64,000 nt of DNA from assembly GCA_023230585.1 (NCBI GenBank), contig JALNXB010000003.1:1-64000 (forward strand). Direction: 5' to 3'. The position numbers were made by a program, and so were the translations under genes. The notes under the pieces were generated by a model. It saw nothing but the letters and a program-made list of their open reading frames with translations, had not been told where the DNA came from and ran no database searches. This stretch comes from a bacterium. GTDB lineage: Bacteria > Ratteibacteria > UBA8468 > B48-G9 > JAFGKM01. Positions 9,801-17,440 of this stretch are shown in pieces (position 1 is the stretch's first letter; each line of letters opens with the position of its first letter).

Positions 9801-10213
9801 TCAGACACTTTAGGAATTTTTACAACCCCCGATAAATTTGTCCATTCCTTGCCTACTTTTTGAGTAAAACCAGTTATAATTCCACTATATTTTAATGCTC
9901 CACCCTCCTGCCGGGAGTATGTATATAGTAGACAAGAAACATTTTTCTCTTCTGAGTCTTTTGCATAAAAAGATATTTCAAGTTCATCCCCGCCTAATAC
10001 ATTAAACTGATTACTCATCAAATGCCCTCTCACAAAAGCATAAGAACTTTTTGTGTATGAACCTGTATCATCAAGGATTTCAAACTTTTTTTCAATATTT
10101 GGAGGCGTGCCAGTATTTAAACTCCATCCTTTAGGGAAGTATAGGTAACTTGGTAATGTCCAACCTTTTGAAACAAAAAATAAAAAAATAAAAAGAAAAA
10201 ACCTCTTTTTCAT
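6827..10213 (-). CDS. secreted TPR plus right-handed parallel beta-helix protein
   Basis: 1128 aa. Residues 1-19 form a signal peptide (Lys-Lys-Arg, then a Phe/Leu-rich core). Residues about 30-180 look like a carbohydrate-binding beta-sandwich. About 185-410 contain TPR-like repeats (for example YGLFRQAEVYIEQKNYSKAR). From about 430 the sequence matches the polysaccharide-lyase/DUF1565-type opening (GTKTSPFATLKRAQEEVR), and about 740-960 is a beta-helix rich in NNI/GxxI rungs. It is paralogous to the 1401-aa protein at 38651-42856, which has an added LamG and CBM9-like domain. Probably an envelope or extracellular polysaccharide-binding or degrading protein; no catalytic residues can be assigned with confidence. 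GGAGAAATGGAAA precedes the ATG. Confidence 0.8.
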   Translation of the reverse strand: MKKRFFLFIFLFFVSKGWTLPSYLYFPKGWSLNTGTPPNIEKKFEILDDTGSYTKSSYAFVRGHLMSNQFNVLGGDELEISFYAKDSEEKNVSCLLYTYSRQEGGALKYSGIITGFTQKVGKEWTNLSGVVKIPKVSEDEESYVKGKNSVDAVIIVMASNTGAYFDYPVINYIEASRWDNIEAGRYQGRGQVKYNFGQYSEALQEYNQALKFAVTSKDKEQITASIEEAKQLEKLETTDKRTENIFPKIDLLIKQKKYRQARAEYEKLKKLSDNRDYLKEISLFNIAELYRLTKDYKNVHKTYQEIYSLPNLTDYYRIYGLFRQAEVYIEQKNYSKARDIYGGLLKLKEAGDNHIFKGKLFFADTYRVEQKYRQARAEYEKLLIEQESKDFPNESYRKDILERLNEIEGIVDGKPEEKWETKILRQINGPKYEIYVSLSGKDGNRGTKTSPFATLKRAQEEVRKIKQKGLPNGGVAVILRQGRYFLDESIVFTQEDSGIENSPIVYRSYPGEEVRLIGGKPVTNFTLLTDKEILKRLPLKAHNKVWVSDLKTLGITDYGTLLNRGHSNGPLQPASMELFYNEKPMKLARWPKDGWKRTLLVTPEGDLKVGNMPIHKGLFKFEDDRPNRWKEEKDIWAVGYFMREWDRVHTKVISFDTEKGVVTLSPDIRHNKGYSAYDMPVRNDAPYYFYNILSELSAPEEFYVDRETGKLYFYPPKGIKGQDIIVSTLDEPILNAKEVSNIIFFNLTVEVTRRNGIEINGGSNNIVAGSVIRNTGDVGIVVDGGWNNIITGCDIYETGEGAIKLNSEGFNRYVPDSKLIPGSHIIKNNHIYRYNRFSFGGGGGMGINLSGIGNIIANNLLHDSPYICIMFDGNDNLIEYNEIYDVMNEARDGGGIYTYGEPKYLLNRGNVLRYNFIHHLTEQSSPVKTHQVTGIYVDALNGGVTKIGNIFYRCTERAMFAHGPDNRIENNVFMENQLGITLSDRSWLLDSSQLNRLVLPWVERLGVSRNKFPPRGNRYPQLSGILETDLPFGKIENNSIERNICVGSSFMTGVLQKEKNTIKDNWEESNPFFMDVEAMDFRLRIGSPVFGVIGADPILFEKIGVYDSPLRASWPVNRLPAGKFLKKK

Positions 10214-10255
10214 TTTCCATTTCTCCTATTATTTACATCATTATATTCTTATATT

Positions 10256-10283
10256 TTGACACTTTGTTTTTATATATTATAAT
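10256..10283 (+). promoter_or_regulatory. sigma70-type promoter for the SGNH/amidohydrolase pair
   Basis: TTGACA (10256-10261), 16-bp spacer, TATAAT (10278-10283). AAGGAG at 10309-10314 is the ribosome-binding site for the ATG at 10321. Confidence 0.75.
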
Positions 10284-10320
10284 TTAAAAAGATAATTTTG
10301 CAAAAAACAAGGAGCAAAAA

Positions 10321-10965
10321 ATGAAATTCGCAATAACAAGTGGTCAAAAGATTCTTTTTATGGGAGATAGTATAACCGATTGCAGTAGAAGAACAGAACC
10401 ATCTGGACTTGGCAATGGGTATGTAAAAACGTTTAAGGATATGGTAATAGCAAATATGCCTGAATTAAAAATTGATATCATAAACAAAGGTATAGGTGGG
10501 AATACTTTGCTTGATCTTGAAAATAGATGGTCGGATGATATCCTCTATTTTAAGCCAGATTGGTTATCTATCCTTGTTGGAATTAACGATGTGCATAGAG
10601 TATTGAGAAAAACAGAATTTTGGGAAGAACTTGTCCCCGAAAAATATGAACTAAGATATTCCAAACTCATAGACTCAACTATTAAACAAATAGGTTGTAA
10701 TATCATATTAATAGAACCCTTCTATATGAGTACAGATAAAACTGATTCACACAGAGGGGTTGTCCTAAAGAGGTTAGAACCCTATAGAGAAATTGTTGCA
10801 AAATTGAGCAAACAGTATAATACAAGAATTATTAAAATTCATGATATATTTCAAGAACATCTTAAATATAGAGAAGCAGGAGCTTTTGGAGCAGAGCCAG
10901 TACATCCTAACGATACAGGACACCTTATTATAGCTCAAACCCTCTTTGATTTACTAAAACAATGA
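10321..10965 (+). CDS. SGNH/GDSL-type esterase
   Basis: 214 aa. Block I is MGDSIT with nucleophile S17, block II is KGIGGNT at about 58-64, block III is VGIND at about 88-92, and block V is HPNDTGH at about 195. These are the SGNH hydrolase blocks of acetyl-xylan and rhamnogalacturonan acetylesterase-like enzymes. The residue three before the block-V histidine is Glu (EPVH) instead of the usual Asp, which is unusual. No signal peptide, so it should act on imported acetylated sugars or oligosaccharides. It overlaps the amidohydrolase gene by 4 nt (ATGA). Confidence 0.85.
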   Translation: MKFAITSGQKILFMGDSITDCSRRTEPSGLGNGYVKTFKDMVIANMPELKIDIINKGIGGNTLLDLENRWSDDILYFKPDWLSILVGINDVHRVLRKTEFWEELVPEKYELRYSKLIDSTIKQIGCNIILIEPFYMSTDKTDSHRGVVLKRLEPYREIVAKLSKQYNTRIIKIHDIFQEHLKYREAGAFGAEPVHPNDTGHLIIAQTLFDLLKQ

Positions 10966-11765
10966 ACGGTATTATAGATTTCCATACACACGCATTTCCT
11001 GACTCTTTAGCTCATAAAGCAATAAAAGTTCTTTCAACTGAAGGCAGAATTGGAGCTGAACTTGACGGAAAACTTTCATCTCTTATATCCTCAATGGATG
11101 AAACTGGTATAGAGAAGAGTGTTATATGTTCTATAGCTACAAAACCTTCCCAATTTAACTCCATTCTTGAGTGGTCAAAATTGATACGTTCAGATAGAAT
11201 TGTACCGTTGCCTTCGGTACACCCTGAGGACCCTGAAGCGGTAGAAAGAATTGGCATTATAAAAAAAGAAGGGTTTTGTGGTATAAAGATGCACCCGTAC
11301 TACCAAAAGTTCAATTTGGATGACCCTAAGATGTTTTATTTGTATGAGAAAATCTCTAAAGAAAACCTTCTGCTTGTTATGCATACAGGTTTTGATATAG
11401 CATTTGAAAGAATAAGGAAAGCCGACCCTGAAAAAATAATGAAAGTTGTTAACAGATTTCCTTCTTTAAAAATGGTTTCAACACACCTTGGTGCTTGGGA
11501 AGATTGGGATGAAGTTGAAAAATTTATGTTAGGGAAAAAGGTGTTTATGGAACTCTCCTTTTCATTGGGATTTATAGATATAGATAAAGCTAAAAATATT
11601 ATTTTAAAACATCCGCAAGAGTATATACTTTTTGGGACAGATTCCCCATGGGCGTCTCAAGAAAATACTCTTCAACTTTTTAAGAAACTTTCTCTTGGAG
11701 AAGAACTGGAAAACCTTATTTTGCGAAAAAACGCTCTTTCTCTCTTAAATTTAGTCAGAAATTGA
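10962..11765 (+). CDS. amidohydrolase-family (PF04909-type) metal-dependent hydrolase
   Basis: 267 aa TIM-barrel protein. Metal ligands of the family are all visible: HxH in IDFHTHAFP near the N-terminus, His in LLVMHTG, His in VSTHLGAWED and Asp in LFGTDSPW. Such enzymes hydrolyse or decarboxylate small cyclic or aromatic acids or lactones. It is translationally coupled to the SGNH esterase by an ATGA overlap and presumably shares the promoter at 10256-10283. The stop codon overlaps the -35 box of the next promoter. The substrate is unknown. Confidence 0.85.
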   Translation: MNGIIDFHTHAFPDSLAHKAIKVLSTEGRIGAELDGKLSSLISSMDETGIEKSVICSIATKPSQFNSILEWSKLIRSDRIVPLPSVHPEDPEAVERIGIIKKEGFCGIKMHPYYQKFNLDDPKMFYLYEKISKENLLLVMHTGFDIAFERIRKADPEKIMKVVNRFPSLKMVSTHLGAWEDWDEVEKFMLGKKVFMELSFSLGFIDIDKAKNIILKHPQEYILFGTDSPWASQENTLQLFKKLSLGEELENLILRKNALSLLNLVRN

Positions 11766-11790
11766 TAATATAAGACAAATATACTATACT
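11762..11790 (+). promoter_or_regulatory. promoter giving a leaderless parA mRNA
   Basis: TTGATA (11762-11767), 17-bp spacer, TATACT (11785-11790). The ATG of parA begins at 11797, six bases after the -10 box, so transcription is predicted to begin at or next to the start codon. No Shine-Dalgarno sequence is present. Confidence 0.65.
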
Positions 11791-11796
11791 TTAATT

Positions 11797-12567
11797 ATGA
11801 AAATAATTTCTTTTTCTAATCAGAAAGGTGGTACAGGAAAAACTACTGTTTGTGTCAACTTAGCTGCCGCTCTTGTTAAAAGTGGCGAGAGAGTGCTTCT
11901 AATAGATATGGACCCGCAAGGTAATGCTACAGTTAGCGTTGGTGTAAACCTAAAACCTGAAGACCTAACTATGTCAGAGTTTTTACTTGAAAAAGCACGG
12001 ATACAAGATGTTATGTTAAGTAGTTATTTGGGGGATTTATCTATTATTCCTTCTAATACAACTTTAGCGCATACAGAATTTGATTTAGTAACAAAAAATA
12101 AGAACCAGTTCTCTCTAAAAAAAATCCTTGAAAGAAATAAGGATATTTTACAATCTTTCGACTTTGTGCTGATAGATTGCCCACCTTCTTTATCCTTGCT
12201 TACAGTCAACAGTTTATGTGCATCAAACTATGTAATGATACCTATACTTTGTGACTATCTTTCCCTTGAAGGGTTGTCCCATATTATGAATACAATAGAT
12301 GAGATTAAAAAAAATCTTAACCCTCAACTCCAAATACTTGGGATTTTACCCAATATGATAGACAGGCGATTAAGAATTACAGAAGAAAGCCTGTCTTTGC
12401 TCAGACACAATTTCGGGAATCTGGTATTTAAGAATGGCGTTAGTGTTTGTAGCAGGTTAAGAGAATCACCCTCATTTGGTAAAGCTATATTTGATTACGC
12501 CAGCAGTTCTTCTGCTTCCGAAGACTTTTTTTTAATTGCTAATGAATTTAAAAGGAGAATAAGATGA
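11797..12567 (+). CDS. parA: ParA/Soj-family partitioning ATPase
   Basis: 256 aa. The deviant Walker A KGGTGKTT is at residues 10-17 (signature lysine K10, K15 in the P-loop), Walker A' is at LIDMDPQGN, and Walker B is at VLIDCPPSL. ParA ATPases bind DNA non-specifically and position plasmids, chromosomes or protein machines. No ParB follows; instead there is a 71-aa protein overlapping by 4 nt. The pilus ATPase genes start 58 bp after that one, so a role in placing the pilus machinery is possible, but chromosomal segregation cannot be excluded. The gene appears leaderless (see the promoter entry). Confidence 0.88.
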   Translation: MKIISFSNQKGGTGKTTVCVNLAAALVKSGERVLLIDMDPQGNATVSVGVNLKPEDLTMSEFLLEKARIQDVMLSSYLGDLSIIPSNTTLAHTEFDLVTKNKNQFSLKKILERNKDILQSFDFVLIDCPPSLSLLTVNSLCASNYVMIPILCDYLSLEGLSHIMNTIDEIKKNLNPQLQILGILPNMIDRRLRITEESLSLLRHNFGNLVFKNGVSVCSRLRESPSFGKAIFDYASSSSASEDFFLIANEFKRRIR

Positions 12568-12779
12568 GCAGATTAGGACCTCAGGCAAAAAAACTCTTTA
12601 ATGTTTCTTCAAAAACAAAAAGCCAAACAAAAACAGCAAAAGAGATGCGAAAAAAATATACCTTTATATTATCTAATGCTCTTATGAAACAGGTGAAACA
12701 TTCGGCTGTTGAACAAGACAAAACTATCTCTCAATGGCTTGAAGAAGCAATACAAACAAGACTTACAGTTTCTAAATAA
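12564..12779 (+). CDS. small basic ParA-partner protein, candidate ribbon-helix-helix
   Basis: 71 aa, highly basic. Residues about 28-68 (KKYTFILSNALMKQ then SQWLEEAIQTRL) have the strand-helix-helix pattern of Arc/CopG ribbon-helix-helix DNA-binding proteins, after a flexible Lys/Gln-rich N-terminal tail. That tail resembles the short basic tails with which ParB/ParG-type partners stimulate ParA. It overlaps parA by ATGA, strong evidence for co-translation, with a purine-rich GGAGAATAAG upstream. The family assignment is by pattern only. Confidence 0.65.
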   Translation: MSRLGPQAKKLFNVSSKTKSQTKTAKEMRKKYTFILSNALMKQVKHSAVEQDKTISQWLEEAIQTRLTVSK

Positions 12780-12802
12780 GATTTTAATAACTACTGAAAT
12801 TA

Positions 12803-12831
12803 TTGACTAATTAGAGTTTATCTGTTAGCAT
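12803..12831 (+). promoter_or_regulatory. promoter giving a leaderless pilus operon mRNA
   Basis: TTGACT (12803-12808), 17-bp spacer, TAGCAT (12826-12831); the ATG of the first GspE/PilB gene is at 12838, six bases downstream, with no Shine-Dalgarno sequence. Confidence 0.5.
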
Positions 12832-12837
12832 ATAAAT

Positions 12838-14547
12838 ATGCCTACAAAAAAAGAGATCATAAACGTAATAAAGAATGTAGGGCTATGGGATACAAAATCC
12901 ATTGACGGAGCCCTCGAGGAGCAAGAAAAGACAGGCGCTCCAATAAAAGAGATTTTCCAGAATAGAGGTATGTTACCTTTTGGAGAAATATCTCCTTCTT
13001 TCTACTTTCAAATGGGTGTTGTACAAAGAGAATTACCTGCACAAGAGATACCTCAAGAAATCTTAACTGTTATCCCTCCCAAAATAGCCAAAAGCCACAG
13101 AATTGTACCTTGGGAAAGAAGGGACAATGGCAGGTTGGTTATAGTCTCTGATAACCCTATAAATATATTATCTTCTGAATATTTTCTTTCTATTATAAAC
13201 AATGAGGGTATCACATCTGTTGATGTTATCATTACCTTTCCTGAAGAGATGGACCAACTGTTAGACAAATATTACGCCCAGGAAGATATGGAAGACCTTA
13301 GCCAAATGCTACAAGAAGCTAGCAGTGCTACAATTGACCTTGACGACCCTATTGAAGAAATCGTAGACGATGAAGATGAGTCCCTTGCTTTACAAGCGCC
13401 TGTTGTTAAGATTGTCAACCTTGTCTTTGTTGAGGCGTTAAGGCGCAGGGCAAGTGATATACATTTTGAGCCTCTTGAAAAAAAGTTTAGAGTAAGGTTT
13501 AGAATAGACGGTCTTCTGTATGAGATAGTAGCGCCACCAAAAAGAATTGAAAGACCTGTTTTAGCAAGAATCAAACTTATGGCTAAGATGGACCTTTCTG
13601 AAAAGAGGTTACCTCAAGATGGCAGAATAATGCTTGATATTGGCGGTAAACCGATAGATTTTCGTGTTTCGTCGCTTCCGGGTGTGTATGGTGAAAGCAT
13701 TGTTTTAAGAATTTTGGATAAAACGGCTATGATGAAAGGGCTTGAAGAACTTGGATTTCTCGAGGATGACCTCAAAATCTGGAACGGATTGCTACAATAC
13801 GCGGGGGGGCTGGTACTTGTTACAGGACCCACTGGTTCAGGTAAAACAACAACCCTTTATGCTTCTCTGCAAACCCTAAACACTATGGACAGAAAACTGA
13901 TGACAGTTGAAGAGCCGGTAGAATACCAAATTCCTGGCATTAACCAATCCCCTGTTAATTCTGAGATAGGATTGACTTTTGCGGCTATATTAAGAGCATT
14001 TTTAAGACAATCTCCTGACGTTATCCTTGTTGGAGAGATAAGAGATTTTGAAACAGCAGATATTGCGTTAAGAGCGGCTCTTACAGGGCACCTTGTTTTT
14101 AGTACTCTACATACCAACAATGCTCCGGGCGCTATCACAAGATTAATAGATATGGGAGCACCACCATTCCTTATAGCGTCTTCTGTTCAAGGCGTTATGG
14201 CTCAAAGGTTGGTGCGACTCTTATGTTCATATTGCAAAGAGAAGATTGAACCAGATGAACAGATGAAAAAAACATTGAACGTTCAACCCGGAGAAGAATT
14301 AAATATATGTAAACCTAAAGGATGTAATGAATGTAATTTCACAGGATTTCGAGGTCGTAAAGGTATTTTTGAAATATTTTCTATGAACGATGAATTAAGA
14401 GAATTGACATTAAGGAGAGCCAGTGTTGGTGAATTAAGAGAAGCTGCTATTAAAAACGGTATGCACCTTATGTATAACGATGGTATTAGAAAAGTTAAAC
14501 TTGGAATAACAACGCTGGAAGAAGTATTAACTGTTACAGGAGATTGA
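12838..14547 (+). CDS. type IV pilus assembly ATPase, GspE/PilB family (copy 1)
   Basis: 569 aa. The N-terminal region is MshEN/GspE-N-like (1-140). The ASDIHFEP box is at about 205-212, Walker A GPTGSGKTTT at 330-339, Walker B DVILVGE at 394-400, and the zinc tetracysteine is C463/C466 with C496/C499 (CNECNFTGFRGRKG). These hexameric ATPases power pilin polymerisation at the inner membrane. It is the first gene of a tight cluster (PilT, a second GspE, PilC, two pseudopilins). No ribosome-binding site; the promoter places the mRNA start next to the ATG. Having two different GspE-type ATPases in one operon suggests non-redundant roles. Confidence 0.93.
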   Translation: MPTKKEIINVIKNVGLWDTKSIDGALEEQEKTGAPIKEIFQNRGMLPFGEISPSFYFQMGVVQRELPAQEIPQEILTVIPPKIAKSHRIVPWERRDNGRLVIVSDNPINILSSEYFLSIINNEGITSVDVIITFPEEMDQLLDKYYAQEDMEDLSQMLQEASSATIDLDDPIEEIVDDEDESLALQAPVVKIVNLVFVEALRRRASDIHFEPLEKKFRVRFRIDGLLYEIVAPPKRIERPVLARIKLMAKMDLSEKRLPQDGRIMLDIGGKPIDFRVSSLPGVYGESIVLRILDKTAMMKGLEELGFLEDDLKIWNGLLQYAGGLVLVTGPTGSGKTTTLYASLQTLNTMDRKLMTVEEPVEYQIPGINQSPVNSEIGLTFAAILRAFLRQSPDVILVGEIRDFETADIALRAALTGHLVFSTLHTNNAPGAITRLIDMGAPPFLIASSVQGVMAQRLVRLLCSYCKEKIEPDEQMKKTLNVQPGEELNICKPKGCNECNFTGFRGRKGIFEIFSMNDELRELTLRRASVGELREAAIKNGMHLMYNDGIRKVKLGITTLEEVLTVTGD

Positions 14548-14550
14548 TGT

Positions 14551-15681
14551 ATGCCAAAAAGTATAGAAGAACTCTTAACAATGCAAATAAAGGAAGATGC
14601 AGCAGATTTACATATCAATGTTGGGTTACCACCCACATTAAGGATGAGAGGCGGACTTCATCCTGTAGGTGATATACCTGTAACTCCTGAAATTGCTACC
14701 AATTATATGAAGGCTATCACCTCAAGGGAGAACCAAGAAGAGTTACAGAAAGTAGGAGGTACAGACTTTGGGTTTGCTTTTAAAGATTTAGCAAGGTTTA
14801 GAGTAAGCGTATTTAAAGAACGTGGAAATATTGCCTTAGCTTTGCGTCTGATACCTTACAAATTTTTAACATTCGAACAGATTGGTCTTAACCCTGAAAC
14901 AATGCAACAACTTTTGACCCGTCCAAGAGGACTTATACTTGTTGTAGGTCCGACTGGGTCAGGAAAAACAACAACCCTTGCTTCTATGGTTAACTGGATG
15001 AATGAAAATCTTAGTAAACATATTATAACCATTGAAGACCCTATTGAATATTTCCATCATCACAAAAAATCTGTAATAACCCAAAGAGAACTTGGAGTTG
15101 ATGTACCAACTTTTGCTGAGGCTCTAAGAAGGGGGTTAAGACAAGACCCTGATATATTTTTGGTTGGGGAAATGAGAGACTTGGAAACTATTGAAGCAGC
15201 AATCACAGCGGCAGAAACAGGGCATATCGTGTTTGCCACACTACACACAACAGGTGCTCCCAGAACTGTTGATAGAATTGTAAACGCTTTCTCTGTTGCA
15301 CAACAAGAGCAGATAAGGGTTATGTTATCTGTATCTATACTTGGGGTAATTTCTCAGGTATTACTAAACAGAGCAGATAAAAAAGGTAAAGTAGCCGCTT
15401 TTGAGTTGATGCTTGCAACTACATCTATTCAAAACCTGATACGAGAAAGAAAAACATACAGAATAATCTCAGAGATACAGACAGGCGGTAAGATGGGTAT
15501 GATAACAATGGACACTTTTCTTATAAACCTATTTAAGGAAGATAAGATAGTCTATGAAGATGTTATGACTTATGCCAATGACCCTGTTTCTACAAAAGCT
15601 GAACTGTTAGCTCAAGGGCTAATAGATGAAGCATCAACAGCTGAGATAGACGAAAAAATTAAAGAGATGAAATCAATCTAA
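14551..15681 (+). CDS. pilT: pilus retraction ATPase PilT
   Basis: 376 aa, a standard PilT length. Walker A GPTGSGKTTT is at 133-142, the Asp box is around IIEDPIEY at 158-166, Walker B DIFLVGEMRD at 201-210, the His box is GHIVFATLHT, and SIQNLIRERK corresponds to the AIRNLIRE signature that distinguishes PilT from PilB. No tetracysteine motif, as expected. It depolymerises the pilus for twitching or DNA uptake. It begins 3 nt after the upstream gspE, whose end supplies the GGAG used as ribosome-binding site. Confidence 0.93.
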   Translation: MPKSIEELLTMQIKEDAADLHINVGLPPTLRMRGGLHPVGDIPVTPEIATNYMKAITSRENQEELQKVGGTDFGFAFKDLARFRVSVFKERGNIALALRLIPYKFLTFEQIGLNPETMQQLLTRPRGLILVVGPTGSGKTTTLASMVNWMNENLSKHIITIEDPIEYFHHHKKSVITQRELGVDVPTFAEALRRGLRQDPDIFLVGEMRDLETIEAAITAAETGHIVFATLHTTGAPRTVDRIVNAFSVAQQEQIRVMLSVSILGVISQVLLNRADKKGKVAAFELMLATTSIQNLIRERKTYRIISEIQTGGKMGMITMDTFLINLFKEDKIVYEDVMTYANDPVSTKAELLAQGLIDEASTAEIDEKIKEMKSI

Positions 15682-15691
15682 AAGGCAAAAA

Positions 15692-17410
15692 ATGAGTGAA
15701 AAAAAACTTCTGGGGCAGATGCTTATAGCAGATGGAGTTATTACTCAAGAACAGTTGGAAACTGCATTAGAACAGCAGAAACAGACTGGTCATTTTCTTG
15801 GTAGAATTCTTGCTGACCTTGGATATATAGATGAAAAAACCCTCAAACGATTTTTAAGTATGCAAGCCGGCATTGATATGCTGGACTTAAAAAATATTGT
15901 AATTGAAAAGAGAGCTATCGAAGTTTTTCCCTCCGCACTTGCAAAAACCTACAACGCAGTACCTATCTCGCTTGAAAAAAACGTATTAAAACTTGCTGTC
16001 GGAGATACTCTTAGCCTTAATATACAAGACGATATATCTTTTGTTCTTGGGTACAAAACACAGATGGTATTGGCTGATGAAGACGATATAAAAGAAGCTA
16101 TTGAAACTCATTATGGTAAAGAGATAGAGACCATAGACGACTTAGTAAAATGGCTTGCACAAGATATTGAAGAACTTGAAGAGTTGAACGCCTTAGCAAG
16201 CCAAGGCGAGTATGCCACAATCACTTCCCTTGAAGAAATTGCTTCTCTGCCTCCTGTGGTAAAACTTTTTGATTTAATTCTTTTACAGACAGTCAGAGAT
16301 AATGCTTCAGACGTTCATCTTGAGCCGTTTGAAAACGATTTTAGGGTCAGGTATAGAGTTGATGGAGTATTATATGACTTAGTTCACCCACCTAAAGGGT
16401 TATCTTTTGCTCTATTTTGCAGATTTAAAATTATGGCTGGTATGGATATCGCAGAAAGAAGGTTGGCTCAAGACGGAAGAATAGAGTTATCAATTATGGG
16501 CAGAGCCGTTGACCTTCGTGTAAATACTGTGCCTACTGTTTTTGGAGAATGTCTTGCTATAAGAGTTCTTGATAGAGGAAAAACTATTTTTGAACTTGCA
16601 AACCTTGGTCTATCTGAAAACAATAGGAACGAGATAAATGCTGTAATAAACAAACCTAACGGAATAATACTTGCAACAGGTCCTACTGGTTGCGGCAAAA
16701 CAACCACTCTTTACGCTATACTTAGGACACTTAACACCCCCGATGTGAAAGTCATAACAACAGAAGACCCTGTTGAGTATATGCTTGAAGGAGCGTTACA
16801 AGTCCCCATAAGAGAACAGATAGGTCTTACCTTTGCAAGATGTTTAAGAAGTATTCTTAGGCAAGACCCTGATATAATCTTAGTAGGAGAGGTTAGAGAT
16901 TTTGATACAGCTCAGATGGCTATACAATCCTCTTTAACGGGTCACTTAGTTTTGAGCACATTGCATACTAATGATGCCCCAAGCACCGTAATGAGACTTA
17001 TAGATATGAAGATTGAACCTTTCCTTCTATCTTCAACAATTGAAGGTGTTATTGCTCAAAGATTATTAAGAATGTTATGCTCAAGATGCAAAGAAGAGTA
17101 CACTCCGCCAAAAAAAGAGATTATAGAACTTTCTCTAACTGATGAAGATGTTAAAGAGATGAAATTTTTCAAAGCTAAAGGTTGCCCATTTTGTAGAGGT
17201 GGGTATAAAGGAAGAACAGCTATTTTTGAAATACTCAGACCAACAGAGGCTTTTTGGCAAGCTGTCTTTGAAAAAAAACCTCTTGGAGAAATAAAACGGA
17301 TAGCAGTTGAAGACTGCAAAATGAAAACTTTACTTGCAGATGGACTTGATAAGGTAAAAGAGGGTATAACATCATTAGAAGAAGTTGCAAAAGAAATACA
17401 CGGATATTAA
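15692..17410 (+). CDS. type IV pilus/type II secretion ATPase, GspE/PilB family (copy 2)
   Basis: 572 aa. Its N-terminal MshEN domain is well formed (LGQMLIADGVITQEQLETAL, then LGRILADLGYID), a module that often binds cyclic-di-GMP. ASDVHLEP is at about 205-212, Walker A GPTGCGKTTT at 330-339, Walker B DIILVGE, and the zinc motif is CSRCKEEY with CPFCRGGYKGR. It is paralogous to the ATPase at 12838-14547 over the whole length. It starts 10 nt after pilT. With an N-terminal domain better matching c-di-GMP-binding MshE, this copy may be the regulated extension motor (inference). Confidence 0.92.
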   Translation: MSEKKLLGQMLIADGVITQEQLETALEQQKQTGHFLGRILADLGYIDEKTLKRFLSMQAGIDMLDLKNIVIEKRAIEVFPSALAKTYNAVPISLEKNVLKLAVGDTLSLNIQDDISFVLGYKTQMVLADEDDIKEAIETHYGKEIETIDDLVKWLAQDIEELEELNALASQGEYATITSLEEIASLPPVVKLFDLILLQTVRDNASDVHLEPFENDFRVRYRVDGVLYDLVHPPKGLSFALFCRFKIMAGMDIAERRLAQDGRIELSIMGRAVDLRVNTVPTVFGECLAIRVLDRGKTIFELANLGLSENNRNEINAVINKPNGIILATGPTGCGKTTTLYAILRTLNTPDVKVITTEDPVEYMLEGALQVPIREQIGLTFARCLRSILRQDPDIILVGEVRDFDTAQMAIQSSLTGHLVLSTLHTNDAPSTVMRLIDMKIEPFLLSSTIEGVIAQRLLRMLCSRCKEEYTPPKKEIIELSLTDEDVKEMKFFKAKGCPFCRGGYKGRTAIFEILRPTEAFWQAVFEKKPLGEIKRIAVEDCKMKTLLADGLDKVKEGITSLEEVAKEIHGY

Positions 17411-17440
17411 AAAGGTCATTAGTTTACAATTAGGAGAAAA

